NCBI GenBank assembly: GCA_023434095.1
Contig: JAEYTJ010000281.1
Location: 1 to 30,803, forward strand
Source of the DNA: Pseudomonadota bacterium
GTDB lineage: Bacteria > Pseudomonadota > Alphaproteobacteria > Rhizobiales > Xanthobacteraceae
DNA length: 30,803 nt
Direction: 5' to 3'
Position numbers and translations under genes: made by a program. This document shows positions 1-7,579 of the stretch, in pieces (positions within the stretch are counted from its first letter, which is position 1; each line of letters opens with the position of its first letter). A model generated the notes under the pieces. The model did no database searches, was not told where the DNA came from, and saw nothing but the letters and a program-made list of their open reading frames with translations.

Positions 1-436
1 CGATCAGCACGATCTTCGAGGCCTCGCCGAGGCCGAACAGGATGAACAGGATGGGCAGCACCGCCAGCGGCGGGATGAGCGAGAAGGCGGCGAAGAACGG
101 CTCGAAGGTGGCGCGCAGATAGGGCACGAAGCCGACGATGATGCCGAGCACTAGCCCGAGCAGGGCGGAGATGCCGAGGCCGAGGAAAAGGCGCTGCAGG
201 CTCAGCCAGGTGTCCCACCACAGCAGATACTGGCTCGTCGCCTTGTCCACCGTGGTCGCCATGCGCAGCATGGTGTTCCAGAAGCTGGCGAAGCTCGGCA
301 TCAGCTTGTCGGCCGGCTCGACCGCAAGGCGCGCATTCGAGCCCAGCATGTAGATCGCCAGCACCACGACGAAGGGCAGGATGGCAAGGATGAGCCGGAC
401 GCCGGGCCGAGGGGCGTAATTGATGATGCGGCGCAT
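1..436 (-). CDS. ABC transporter permease, NitT/TauT (SsuC/TauC) type, 3' end outside window
   Basis: This is the inner-membrane subunit of an ABC importer. About 145 codons are visible and the gene runs off the left edge. It opens MRRIINYAPRPGVRL and is followed by a hydrophobic segment (about residues 15-32). Further hydrophobic stretches lie at about 85-105 and 115-145, including SLIPPLAVLPILFILFGLGE, which matches the conserved cytoplasmic loop region of nitrate/sulfonate/taurine permeases. The ATG at 436 is preceded by GGAAAG at good spacing. It lies downstream of the solute-binding protein gene on the same strand, so the two probably form one importer, with the ATPase expected beyond the window. 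Substrate is inferred only from the partner protein. It is unusual that 296 bases of repeat-containing DNA separate the two genes. Confidence 0.88.
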   Translation of the reverse strand, partial: MRRIINYAPRPGVRLILAILPFVVVLAIYMLGSNARLAVEPADKLMPSFASFWNTMLRMATTVDKATSQYLLWWDTWLSLQRLFLGLGISALLGLVLGIIVGFVPYLRATFEPFFAAFSLIPPLAVLPILFILFGLGEASKIVLI

Positions 437-732
437 GGTGCTTTCCGTTTCGAGGGCGTCACCCGGCGAGGCCGGCGTCTCCCCCTTGGACCGGATCGCC
501 GCCCCGCACGGCGCGGCGTGTCCGGGGGGGGGGCGGGGGCACGACGCGATGGCCGTGTCCCGGGCGGAACGTCATCCTGGAGGTACCCGCCCGGAGGGCG
601 GACCTCGAAGGACGATGGCAGTGGCGCTCATGGACCACATGCTTCGAGGCTCGCGGGGCTCGCACCTCAGGATGACGGCGCTTTCGACGGGCCCCTCAGG
701 CGTCGCCGGGAGCCAGCGCAGAAAGCCGCCGC
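437..732. other. Gene-free spacer between binding-protein and permease genes
   Basis: This 296-base stretch lies inside what should be one ABC importer operon. It holds a run of ten G (524-533) followed by C and five more G, and a pair of oppositely oriented palindromes at 571-676 listed separately. I see no convincing gene: the short open frames here have no ribosome binding site and resemble nothing I know. Confidence 0.7.
571..676. repeat. Head-to-head pair of REP-like intergenic palindromes
   Basis: The block begins GTCATCCTGGAGGT (571-584) and ends ACCTCAGGATGAC (664-676), which is its near-exact reverse complement. Each half is itself palindromic. The left unit pairs AGGT (581-584) with ACCT (602-605) and CCGCCC (587-592) with GGGCGG (596-601). 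The right unit (about 640-676) runs from CTTCGAGG to CCTCAGGATGAC. Repeats of this kind (ATCCTTCGAGG ... CCTCAGGATGAC) are common between genes in Bradyrhizobium and related Hyphomicrobiales. Here the pair could attenuate expression or stabilise the upstream message. Confidence 0.75.
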
Positions 733-1812
733 TCACAGCTTTCCGTCGGCGGCGTCCTTGGTGAAGCTGGCGTTGACCCGCATCTTGATGTTGGCCTTGT
801 CGCCGAGCACCGTGCCGTCGGCGACCTCGATGCCGATGGAATCGACACTGGTGGCGCCCTGGCCGAACAGGCCCTGCTGGAAGCAGAAGGTGCGGATGTT
901 GTCCCAGATCTTGGCGTTGTCGGGCGACATCAGGAAGCTCGCCGCCTCCTGAGGGGTGTAGAAGAAGTGGGTGGTGTCGAGCTGCGCCTGCAGGCCGCTC
1001 GCATCCGTGCCCATGGCGCTGGTCATCACCGCGCGCATTTCCTCAGCCGGCGCGCCGCCGGCCTTGAGGATGCCGAGCGCCTCGTACCAGGCGCCGACCA
1101 CGGCCTTGGCGAAGTCCGGATTGTCCTTGAGGGTGGCGGTGTTGCCGATGAACACGTCCATGATCTCGCCGGGGATCTTGGAACTGTCGAACAGGTTGGT
1201 GGCGCCGGAGACCTTGAGCATGTCCTCGGTCAGCGGCTTCCACGAGACCGCGTGCTTCATCGCGTCCTGCGAGATGAACGCGGCGGAGATCTCCGCATCC
1301 GAGATGTTCACCGTCTTGGCGGCGGTGGGGTCGTCGATGCCGGCGAGCTGAAGGCCGCGGTTCAGCAGATAGTGCGAGACGCTGTACTGCAGCAGGTAGA
1401 CGTCCTGACCGGCAAGGTCCTTCACCTCCTTGGCAGTCTTGGAGACGACGATGTCGTTGCCGTCGGAATAGTCGGTGATCAGCAGGATCGAGGTATCGAC
1501 GCCGCCGGCGGCCGGCATGGTAAGGCCGTCCATCGAGGCCACGCCCACCGCGTCGATCTCGCCGGCGATGAACTGGTTGATAGAGCCGACATAGTCGTTG
1601 GCCTGGATAATCTCGACGTCGATGCCGTATTTGTCGGCCCATTTCTTCATGATGCCGGAGGACTTCATGTAAGCGAACGGCATGAAGCCGATATAGACGG
1701 TGTAGGCGACCTTGAAACTCTTCTTCGGGGCGGCATGCGCGGCGGGCGCTCCCGCAAGGGCGGCGGCGGCGAGGCTGGCGAAGACGGCTGCAGCCCTGAG
1801 TATGCGCTTCAT
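733..1812 (-). CDS. ABC transporter substrate-binding protein, urea-carboxylase-region (guanidine/urea) family
   Basis: A 359-residue periplasmic binding protein. Residues 1-27 form a classic Sec signal peptide (MKRILRAAAVF..., ending AHA). The mature part has the NMT1/TauA-like fold signature: KKSFKVAY near the start, then KWADKYGIDVEIIQANDYV, an INQFIAGEIDAV stretch, GGVDTSILL, YSVSHYLLNRGL, and later SSKIPGEI and VVGAWYEAL. From memory this pattern fits the family annotated as the periplasmic binding protein of the urea carboxylase region. Many such 'urea carboxylases' are now known to act on guanidine, so guanidine or urea is the likely ligand. No carboxylase or allophanate hydrolase lies in this window. 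It is divergent from a TetR regulator and upstream of a matching permease. Confidence 0.85.
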   Translation of the reverse strand: MKRILRAAAVFASLAAAALAGAPAAHAAPKKSFKVAYTVYIGFMPFAYMKSSGIMKKWADKYGIDVEIIQANDYVGSINQFIAGEIDAVGVASMDGLTMPAAGGVDTSILLITDYSDGNDIVVSKTAKEVKDLAGQDVYLLQYSVSHYLLNRGLQLAGIDDPTAAKTVNISDAEISAAFISQDAMKHAVSWKPLTEDMLKVSGATNLFDSSKIPGEIMDVFIGNTATLKDNPDFAKAVVGAWYEALGILKAGGAPAEEMRAVMTSAMGTDASGLQAQLDTTHFFYTPQEAASFLMSPDNAKIWDNIRTFCFQQGLFGQGATSVDSIGIEVADGTVLGDKANIKMRVNASFTKDAADGKL

Positions 1813-1850
1813 GAGGGGTGGCTCCGGTCGCTGAAATGGCTGGACCGGGC

Positions 1851-1895
1851 TATTAAACGGTGACTTAATATCGGGTGCAAGCCCAACAAATGGGC
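1851..1895. promoter_or_regulatory. Two inverted repeats in the importer/TetR divergent region, candidate operators
   Basis: TATTAAACGGTGACTTAATA (1851-1870) has perfect 6-base arms (TATTAA/TTAATA) around an 8-base centre. Ten bases further, GCCCA-ACAAA-TGGGC (1881-1895) is a second perfect inverted repeat. Both lie between the divergent starts at 1812 and 1949, where a TetR protein would be expected to bind and control both genes. The AT-rich first repeat also stands out in very GC-rich surroundings. Operator function is inference. Confidence 0.45.
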
Positions 1896-1948
1896 ACGCT
1901 TAGCATATGTGCAAGGCAGAAAATTCCGTACTAATACGGAGGAAACGC

Positions 1949-2572
1949 ATGACCGCCCGCCCCGCCCGCAAGCGCCTGCAGCCCGCCGAGAGGCGGGTGA
2001 TGATCCTCGAAGAATCGTTGCGGCTGTTTGCGACGCGCCATTTCTCGGTGGTCACGGTGCGCGACATCGCGCTGGTCTGCGACATCAATGTCGGGCTGCT
2101 CTACCACTATTTCGACAACAAGGACGATCTGGTGCGCCGCGCGCTTGGGCACGCCATCGAGCAGCTGATGGCCGGCTATGAGGAGCGGCGTGCGGCCGGG
2201 GCGGAGCCGCTGGCAGAAATCCTCGCCTGGCTCGACATTCATATGGAGCTGGCGCCGACCCTCGCGCTGATGGTCAAGCTGATGAGCGACTATGCCAGCT
2301 CCGGCCTGCGCGACGAGGAGCTGGACGCGCTGATCGCCGGCTTCTACGGCCGGGAGCAGCAATTGCTGGAAGGCGCGCTGGCGCGCGGGGTGGCGAGCGG
2401 CGCCTTCGCGGCCGTCGACATCGCCCGCACCGCCCGCCGGATCGGGCTGATGCTCGACGGCATCTTCTACGCCTCCGCCAGCCGCGGCGACGACCGCATC
2501 GTCGACGATATCGCCGATCTCGCCGATTTCGTGCGCGCTCTGCTGGCAGTACGCCAGGCCTCGCCGGCGTGA
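1949..2572 (+). CDS. TetR/AcrR family transcriptional regulator
   Basis: A 207-residue one-component repressor. The N-terminal helix-turn-helix covers about residues 17-61, with TVRDIALVCDINVGLLYHYF at 36-55 and the typical follow-on DNKDDL. The C-terminal helical part (about 70-207) is the ligand-binding and dimerisation domain and is not family-diagnostic. I chose the ATG at 1949 because GGAGGAA (1938-1944) sits just upstream; an in-frame ATG at 1907 would add 14 residues but has no such site. It is divergent from the binding-protein gene, so it probably regulates that importer and itself through the inverted repeats between them. The ligand is unknown; the importer's substrate or a breakdown product is the obvious guess. 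Confidence 0.9.
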   Translation: MTARPARKRLQPAERRVMILEESLRLFATRHFSVVTVRDIALVCDINVGLLYHYFDNKDDLVRRALGHAIEQLMAGYEERRAAGAEPLAEILAWLDIHMELAPTLALMVKLMSDYASSGLRDEELDALIAGFYGREQQLLEGALARGVASGAFAAVDIARTARRIGLMLDGIFYASASRGDDRIVDDIADLADFVRALLAVRQASPA

Positions 2573-2604
2573 GCGGTGCGCCGGCCTCACGGAAGGGTGA
2601 TTAG

Positions 2605-2618
2605 ATGATGGTCATCAT
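2605..2618. promoter_or_regulatory. Palindrome upstream of the molybdenum hydroxylase genes
   Basis: ATGATGGTCATCAT has perfect 6-base arms around GT. It lies 33 bases after the TetR stop and about 110 bases before the 2Fe-2S subunit start, in the only spacer that could carry that operon's promoter. It may be an operator, but no regulator can be named. Confidence 0.3.
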
Positions 2619-2727
2619 GAAGCGCTAGCCTCGCGGCGGGAGCGCAGACCTCATGGCTGGCCGTTGCTGCGCGACGACAGGCATGTGGCGTCGCGCGTCC
2701 TCATCCCCGGGAAGGAGAGGGCATCTG

Positions 2728-3186
2728 ATGAAATTCACACTCAACGGTCGTGAGCAGACCCTGGACGCCGACGGCGACATGCCGCTGCTCTGGGCGATCC
2801 GCGACATTGCCGGGCTGACCGGCACCAAGTTCGGCTGCGGCGCCGCCCTGTGCGGCGCCTGCACGGTGCATGTGGACGGGGCGCCGGTGCGCTCCTGCCA
2901 GACCTTCGTCTCCGATGTCGAGGGCAAGAGCGTCACCACCATCGAGGGTGTCGCCGCCACCGGCAAGGTGGGGGAAGCCGTGGTCGACGCATGGCGCAAG
3001 CTCGACGTGGTGCAGTGCGGCTACTGCCAGTCCGGGCAGATCATGTCGGCGGTGGGCCTGCTGAGCGAGAACCGCGCGCCAACGGACGCCGACATCGATG
3101 CCGCCATGGACGGCAATGTGTGCCGCTGCGCCACCTATCAGCGCATTCGCGCCGCCATCCACGAAGCCGCCTCCAACCTCGCGTGA
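2728..3186 (+). CDS. iorA: (2Fe-2S)-binding small subunit of a molybdenum hydroxylase, isoquinoline 1-oxidoreductase alpha type
   Basis: This 152-residue protein is the iron-sulfur subunit that passes electrons from the molybdenum cofactor of its partner. The plant-ferredoxin-like domain has Cys37, Cys42, Cys45 and Cys57 (GCGAALCGACTVHVDGAPVRSC). The C-terminal four-helix domain binds the second cluster through CGYC (97-100) and CRC (132-134). Length and motifs match the IorA/CoxS-like small subunits closely. The ATG at 2728 was chosen because GGAGAGG (2714-2720) precedes it; a longer frame from 2653 has no ribosome site and adds residues foreign to the family. The large subunit follows at once, so the two are surely co-translated. 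The symbol is by subunit type; the actual substrate is not known. Confidence 0.92.
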   Translation: MKFTLNGREQTLDADGDMPLLWAIRDIAGLTGTKFGCGAALCGACTVHVDGAPVRSCQTFVSDVEGKSVTTIEGVAATGKVGEAVVDAWRKLDVVQCGYCQSGQIMSAVGLLSENRAPTDADIDAAMDGNVCRCATYQRIRAAIHEAASNLA

Positions 3187-3191
3187 GCGCC

Positions 3192-5405
3192 ATGCACCTC
3201 ATCACACCCGACCAATACCGGCAGATGCTGGCGGGCATGAGCGCCCCGCTCGCCGCCTCGCGCCGCGGTTTCCTCAAGGGCCTCGCCGCCGCGGGCGGCG
3301 CGCTGGTGATCGGCGTTCATCTCGGCCCGCGCCTTGCGCTGGCGGAGGAGGCGCCCGCCGCCGTCCCGCCCATGCCCAACGCCTTTATCCGCATCGCCCC
3401 GGACAACACCGTTACCGTGCTCATCAAGCATGTGGACATGGGGCAGGGCGTCACCACCGGCCTGCCGACTATCGTCGCCGAGGAACTCGGCGCCGACTGG
3501 AGCCAGATGCGCACCGCCTTCGCGCCGGCCGATGCGACGCTCTACAACAACCTCGCCTTCGGGCCGGTGCAGGGCACGGGCGGCTCGACCTCGATCGCCA
3601 ACAGCTGGGACCAACTGCGCCGGGCCGGCGCGGCGGCGCGCGCCATGCTGGTCGAGGCGGCCGCAAAGCAGTGGGGCGTCGCGCCCGGCACCGTCACGGT
3701 CGAGAAAGGCGTGCTGAAGAGCGGCAACCATTCCGCGACCTTCGGCGATGTCGCCGAGGCGGCCGCGGCACTGCCGGTGCCGGCGGAGGTCACGCTGAAG
3801 GACCCCAAGGACTTCACCCTGATCGGCACGAGGCTGCCGCGCCTCGATTCCGCCGCCAAGACCGATGGCACGGCAACCTATGCGCTCGACATGAAGCGGC
3901 CGGGCATGCTCACCGCCGTGGTTCGCCGGCCCGACCGGTTCGGCGCCACGGTGAAGAGCTTCGATGACGCCGCCGCCCGGAAGGTGTCGGGCGTGGTTGA
4001 GGTGGTGGCGGTGCCGTCCGGCATTGCGGTGCTCGCCACCAGCACCTGGGCCGCGATCCAGGGCCGCGAGGCGCTCGCCTCCGTCGAGTGGGACGAGGCG
4101 AAGGCGGAGACGCGCGGCACGGCCGAACTGTTCGAGGAATATGCCCGGCTGGCACAGACGCCGGGCCTGCCGGCCGCCCGCCGGGGCGATGCGGCCAAGG
4201 GGCTGGAAGGGGCGGCGAAGGTCATTGAGGCGGAGTTCAGCTTCCCCTATCTCGCCCACGCGCCGATGGAGCCGCTGAACTGCGTCATCGAGAAGACCGG
4301 CGACGGCGTTACCATCTGGACCGGCTCGCAGTTCCAGACCATCGAGCAGGCGGTCACTGCCGGCATTCTCGGGCTCAAGCCCGAACAGGTGAAGATCGAA
4401 TCGCTCTATGCCGGCGGCTCCTTCGGCCGGCGCGCGACCACCACGGCCGATTATGTCGCCGAGGCCGCGACCATCCTCAAGGCGATCGACGGCCGGGCGC
4501 CGGTGCACCTCGTCTGGACCCGCGAGGACGACATCAAGGGCGGCTATTACCGCCCGATGTTCTACCACAAGGTCCGCGCCGGGCTGACCGCCGACGGCAG
4601 GATCGCCGGCTGGGACCAGCGCATCGTCGGCCAGTCCTTCATGGCCGGCACGCCCTTCGAGGCCTTCGCGGTCAAGGAGGGGGTGGACGGCACCTCGGTG
4701 GAGGGCGCTTCCGACACCAATTACGCCATCGGCGATTTCCGCGTCGATCTGCACTCGCCGAAGGTCGCGGTTCCGACCCTGTGGTGGCGTTCGGTCGGCC
4801 ACACCCACACCGCCCATGTGGTGGAGGTGATGATCGACGAACTCGCCCATGCCGCCGGCCGCGATCCGGTGGCCTTCCGGCTGGAACTGCTCAAGGACGA
4901 GCCGCGCCATGCCGCCGTGCTGAAGCTGCTGGCGGAAAAGGCCGAATGGGGCCCGAAGGCAGGGCAGGGCAAGGGGCGCGGCGTGGCGCTGCACGAGAGC
5001 TTCGACACCGTGGTGGGAAGCGTGATCGACGTTGCCGTCGTGGATGGCCGGATCAAGGTGGAGCGCGTCGTCTGCGCGGTCGATTGCGGGATCGCCATCA
5101 ACCCGGACGTGATCGCGGCGCAGATCGAGGGCGGCGTCGGCTTCGGCCTCGGCGCGGCGCTGCATGACGAGATCACGCTCGACGGCGGCGTGGTCGAGCA
5201 GGCCAATTTCGACACCTATGTGCCGCTGCGCATGTCGGAAATGCCAAAAGTGGAGGTGCACATCCTGCCCTCCGCCAACGCGCCGACCGGAATCGGCGAG
5301 CCGGGCGTGCCCGGGGTGGCGCCGGCGCTCTCCAACGCCATCTTCGCCGCGACCGGCCAGAGGTTGCGCTCGCTCCCCTTCCGGCTGGAAGACTTCAAGG
5401 CCTGA
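3192..5405 (+). CDS. iorB: Molybdopterin-binding large subunit of a xanthine oxidase-family hydroxylase (IorB-like), Tat-exported
   Basis: A 737-residue catalytic subunit that would hydroxylate an N-heterocycle or oxidise an aldehyde using water. Near the N-terminus, SRRGFLKG followed by a hydrophobic stretch is a Tat signal, so the folded complex is probably periplasmic or membrane-attached. Cofactor motifs include DMGQGVTTGLPTIVAEELG, GGSFGRRATTTADYVAEA, PTLWWRSVGHTHTAHVVE and, near the C-terminus, TGIGEPGVPGVAPAL, whose Glu is the conserved catalytic base of the family. The start is uncertain: GTG at 3183 overlaps the small-subunit stop (GTGA), and ATG codons at 3192 and 3237 are all in frame. 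I took 3192. No cytochrome c subunit or XdhC/MoeA-like maturation gene is adjacent. It ends 20 bases before a strong terminator. Confidence 0.9.
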   Translation: MHLITPDQYRQMLAGMSAPLAASRRGFLKGLAAAGGALVIGVHLGPRLALAEEAPAAVPPMPNAFIRIAPDNTVTVLIKHVDMGQGVTTGLPTIVAEELGADWSQMRTAFAPADATLYNNLAFGPVQGTGGSTSIANSWDQLRRAGAAARAMLVEAAAKQWGVAPGTVTVEKGVLKSGNHSATFGDVAEAAAALPVPAEVTLKDPKDFTLIGTRLPRLDSAAKTDGTATYALDMKRPGMLTAVVRRPDRFGATVKSFDDAAARKVSGVVEVVAVPSGIAVLATSTWAAIQGREALASVEWDEAKAETRGTAELFEEYARLAQTPGLPAARRGDAAKGLEGAAKVIEAEFSFPYLAHAPMEPLNCVIEKTGDGVTIWTGSQFQTIEQAVTAGILGLKPEQVKIESLYAGGSFGRRATTTADYVAEAATILKAIDGRAPVHLVWTREDDIKGGYYRPMFYHKVRAGLTADGRIAGWDQRIVGQSFMAGTPFEAFAVKEGVDGTSVEGASDTNYAIGDFRVDLHSPKVAVPTLWWRSVGHTHTAHVVEVMIDELAHAAGRDPVAFRLELLKDEPRHAAVLKLLAEKAEWGPKAGQGKGRGVALHESFDTVVGSVIDVAVVDGRIKVERVVCAVDCGIAINPDVIAAQIEGGVGFGLGAALHDEITLDGGVVEQANFDTYVPLRMSEMPKVEVHILPSANAPTGIGEPGVPGVAPALSNAIFAATGQRLRSLPFRLEDFKA

Positions 5406-5425
5406 CGGGCCTCATCCGCACATTG

Positions 5426-5454
5426 AAAAGGCCGGTCTTGCGACCGGCCTTTTT
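5426..5454. terminator. Bidirectional intrinsic terminator between iorB-like and gabD-like genes
   Basis: A perfect 12-bp stem, AAAAGGCCGGTC (5426-5437) with GACCGGCCTTTT (5442-5453), around the loop TTGC. The T-run serves the plus-strand hydroxylase operon and the A-run serves the minus-strand dehydrogenase gene converging on it. Confidence 0.92.
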
Positions 5455-5474
5455 GCTGAGCCTGTTTCTGTGCC

Positions 5475-6917
5475 TCAGAGGCCGACGCAGACATACTTCA
5501 CGTCGAGATATTCCTCGATGCCGTATTTCGAACCCTCGCGCCCGACGCCGGATTCCTTCACGCCGCCGAAGGGCGCCACTTCCGTGGTGATGACGCCGGC
5601 ATTGATGCCGACCTGGCCATAGCGCAGGCTTTCCGAGACGCGGAAGGCGCGCGCGAGGTCGCGCGTGTAGAAATAGCAGGCGAGGCCGAACTCGGTGTCG
5701 TTGGCGAGGCGCACCGCTTCTTCCTCGGTCTCGAACCGGAACACCGGGGCGACGGGGCCGAAGATCTCCTCGCGGGCGAAGTTCATGTCCGAGGTCGCGC
5801 CGGAAATGACGGTCGGCTGGAAGAACTGCCCGCCGAGTTCATGGCGCCCGCCGCCGGCAACGACCTTGCCGCCCTTGGCGCGCGCGTCGGCGATGAAGCT
5901 CTCGGTCTTGGCCACCGCCTTGTCGTCGATCAGCGGGCCCTGCACCACGCCGTCCTCAAGGCCGGAGCCGACCTTCAGCTTGGCCGAGGCGGCGGCGAGC
6001 TTCTCGACAAAGGCGTCATAGATGCCGGCCTGCGCGTAGAAGCGGTTGGCGCAGACGCAGGTCTGGCCGGAGTTGCGGTACTTGGAGGCGATGGCGCCCT
6101 CCACCGCCTTGTCGAGATCGGCGTCGTCGAAGATGAGGAAGGGCGCGTTGCCGCCCAGCTCCATCGAGACCCGCTTCACCGTGTCGGCCGCCTGCTTCAT
6201 CAAGAGCTTGCCGATGGGGGTGGAGCCGGTGAAGGTGATCTTGCGGACGGTCGGGTTGGAGGTCATCTCGCCGCCGATCGCCGAGGCCGAACCGGTGAGG
6301 ATGTTCACGACGCCCTTGGGATAGCCGGCCTGCTCGCAGAGCAGGCCCCAGGCGAGCCCGGAATACGGGGTCTGGGTCGCCGGCTTCATCACCGAGGTGC
6401 AGCCGGTGGCGAGCGCCGGGCCGATCTTGCGCGCCGCCATGGAGGAGGGGAAGTTCCACGGCGTGATGGCCGCGACCACGCCCACCGGCTGCTTGGTGAC
6501 GAGGATGCGCCGCTCGCCCCAGGGGGAGGGGATGACGTCGCCATAGACGCGGCGGGCTTCTTCCGAGAACCACAGCACATAGGCGGCGCTGGCGCCGACT
6601 TCGCCCATGGATTCGGTGAGCGGCTTGCCCTGCTCGATGGTGAGGAGTTCGGCAAGCGCCCGCTGATTGTCCATGATGACCGCGTGGAGACGGCGCAGCA
6701 GCTTGGCGCGCTCATCGGCGGTGGTGCGCGAGAAGGTTTCGAACGCCGTCTCGGCGGCGGCGATGGCGCGGCGAGTCTCGTCGGCGCCGGCATTCGGGAC
6801 CGTGCCGATCACCTCGCCCGTCGCCGGGTTGGTGACCTCGATCGTGCCGCCACCATCGGCGCCGACCCACTGACCGTCGATGAGATTCGCGTCGCGCTTG
6901 AAATCCGCCCAGTTCAT
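5475..6917 (-). CDS. gabD: NAD(P)-dependent succinate-semialdehyde dehydrogenase (GabD type)
   Basis: A 480-residue soluble aldehyde dehydrogenase that would oxidise succinate semialdehyde to succinate, the last step of the GABA shunt. Family residues are all in place: TPWNF with Asn155, MKPA with Lys178, the nucleotide-binding FTGST at 229-233, ELGG with general base Glu253, and the nucleophile Cys287 in GQTCVCAN. The adjacent Cys289 is typical of GabD enzymes. Length equals that of E. coli GabD. The start at 6917 has a GGAGAGG/GGCGG-like site upstream. No GABA transaminase gene lies beside it, so the enzyme could act on a related semialdehyde such as glutarate semialdehyde. It stands alone, with its own promoter candidate and a shared terminator. 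Confidence 0.9.
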   Translation of the reverse strand: MNWADFKRDANLIDGQWVGADGGGTIEVTNPATGEVIGTVPNAGADETRRAIAAAETAFETFSRTTADERAKLLRRLHAVIMDNQRALAELLTIEQGKPLTESMGEVGASAAYVLWFSEEARRVYGDVIPSPWGERRILVTKQPVGVVAAITPWNFPSSMAARKIGPALATGCTSVMKPATQTPYSGLAWGLLCEQAGYPKGVVNILTGSASAIGGEMTSNPTVRKITFTGSTPIGKLLMKQAADTVKRVSMELGGNAPFLIFDDADLDKAVEGAIASKYRNSGQTCVCANRFYAQAGIYDAFVEKLAAASAKLKVGSGLEDGVVQGPLIDDKAVAKTESFIADARAKGGKVVAGGGRHELGGQFFQPTVISGATSDMNFAREEIFGPVAPVFRFETEEEAVRLANDTEFGLACYFYTRDLARAFRVSESLRYGQVGINAGVITTEVAPFGGVKESGVGREGSKYGIEEYLDVKYVCVGL

Positions 6918-7023
6918 GGGTTCCGCCTCTCCATCAGGGGGAGACTGGAGAACCCGTCAGGCGGTACGCCCTGACCGGCTCAGCCTCCCGGGGCGCGGCC
7001 CTCTCGGCCGGCGCCGGCCAAGC

Positions 7024-7052
7024 TATGTAGCGCCCGGCCGGCATGGCGACAA
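7024..7052 (-). promoter_or_regulatory. Candidate sigma-70 promoter for the gabD-like gene
   Basis: Read on the minus strand, TTGTCG (7052-7047), 17 bases, then TACATA (7029-7024). Transcription would begin near 7017, leaving a leader of about 100 bases before the ATG at 6917. A bulged inverted repeat, GTCAGGCG/CGCCCTGAC, lies in that leader near 6956-6974. Confidence 0.42.
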
Positions 7053-7097
7053 TCGCCGGGGCGGTCACATCGGTTGTGAGACGGGTGGCGAACGGGA

Positions 7098-7457
7098 TCA
7101 GCCGGGGCGCATGTCGACGAGCGGAGCGAAGCCGCCGAAGATCATGCGGGCGCCATCGAAGGGCATGTCGGTAAATTCCTTGAGGCGCGGGTCCTCCATG
7201 AACGCCTTCATGCCGGCGTCGCGGGCCTCGCGCGAGGGCCATTCGATCCAGGAGAACACCACGGCTTCCTCGGCCGTCGCCTTCACCGCCATGTGGAAAT
7301 CGGTGAGCTTGCCATGGGGGACGTCGTCCTCCCACGTCTCCACCAGCCGCAGGGCGCCGTGATCGAAGAAGATCGGCGCCGTCTTCTCCGCCATGGTGCG
7401 GTAGGCCTCCTTGTTGGCGGTGGGCACGGCGATGACGAAACCGTCGAAATAGCTCAT
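7098..7457 (-). CDS. DUF1428 family protein
   Basis: A 119-residue small soluble protein of the DUF1428 (YbaA-like) family, recognised by MSYFDGFVIAVPTANKEAYR at the start, FDHGALRLVETWEDDVPHGK, VVFSWIEWPSREARD and MPFDGARMIFGGF near the end. The family has a dimeric alpha/beta-barrel (ferredoxin-like) fold; its biochemical role is not established. ATG 7457 is preceded by GGAGGAGG at ideal spacing, so the in-frame upstream ATG at 7499 is rejected. It lies downstream of a terminator that closes the Bax-inhibitor gene, so it is probably transcribed from its own promoter in the short spacer. Confidence 0.88.
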   Translation of the reverse strand: MSYFDGFVIAVPTANKEAYRTMAEKTAPIFFDHGALRLVETWEDDVPHGKLTDFHMAVKATAEEAVVFSWIEWPSREARDAGMKAFMEDPRLKEFTDMPFDGARMIFGGFAPLVDMRPG

Positions 7458-7526
7458 GGCGTCCTCCTCCTTCTTGTGGGCGGAGAAAGCGTAGCCCATT
7501 CCGAAGCGGAAAGATGGTGGGCCAAC

Positions 7527-7556
7527 AAAAAAGCCCCGGCCGGGGCCGGGGCTTTT
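7527..7556 (-). terminator. Intrinsic terminator after the Bax-inhibitor-1 family gene
   Basis: A 9-bp GC stem, GCCCCGGCC (7533-7541) and GGCCGGGGC (7544-7552), is flanked by six A on one side and four T on the other. In the minus-strand direction the stem is followed by a run of six T, 23 bases after the stop of the 7580-8359 gene. Confidence 0.88.
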
Positions 7557-7579
7557 CCTGAAGGCGGAGCGTCCGCGGC

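Noticed and set aside
524..539. G10-C-G5 tract as a promoter spacer or phase-variable coding repeat
   Set aside because: It lies in a gene-free stretch with no -10/-35 pair flanking it and in no supported reading frame; only length variation would make it meaningful.
571..676. CRISPR-like or IS-end interpretation of the palindrome pair
   Set aside because: There are only two units, in opposite orientation, no regular spacers, no target duplication and no transposase reading frame.
1813..1948. Guanidine-I (ykkC) riboswitch upstream of the importer
   Set aside because: I looked for its conserved GGxxACxG-type core and closing stems on the minus strand and saw only two simple inverted repeats and a TetR gene; a covariance-model search would be decisive.
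1907..1948. Longer TetR start at 1907
   Set aside because: No ribosome binding site precedes it, whereas GGAGGAA stands before ATG 1949.
3138..5261. Minus-strand frame of 707 codons opposite the molybdenum hydroxylase
   Set aside because: Composition (His/Arg/Gly/Leu/Ala/Asp-rich) and lack of motifs mark it as a shadow of the IorB-like gene; similar reasoning removes 12531-14687 (minus), 16022-18217 (plus), 29322-30746 (minus) and 23063-24274 (minus).
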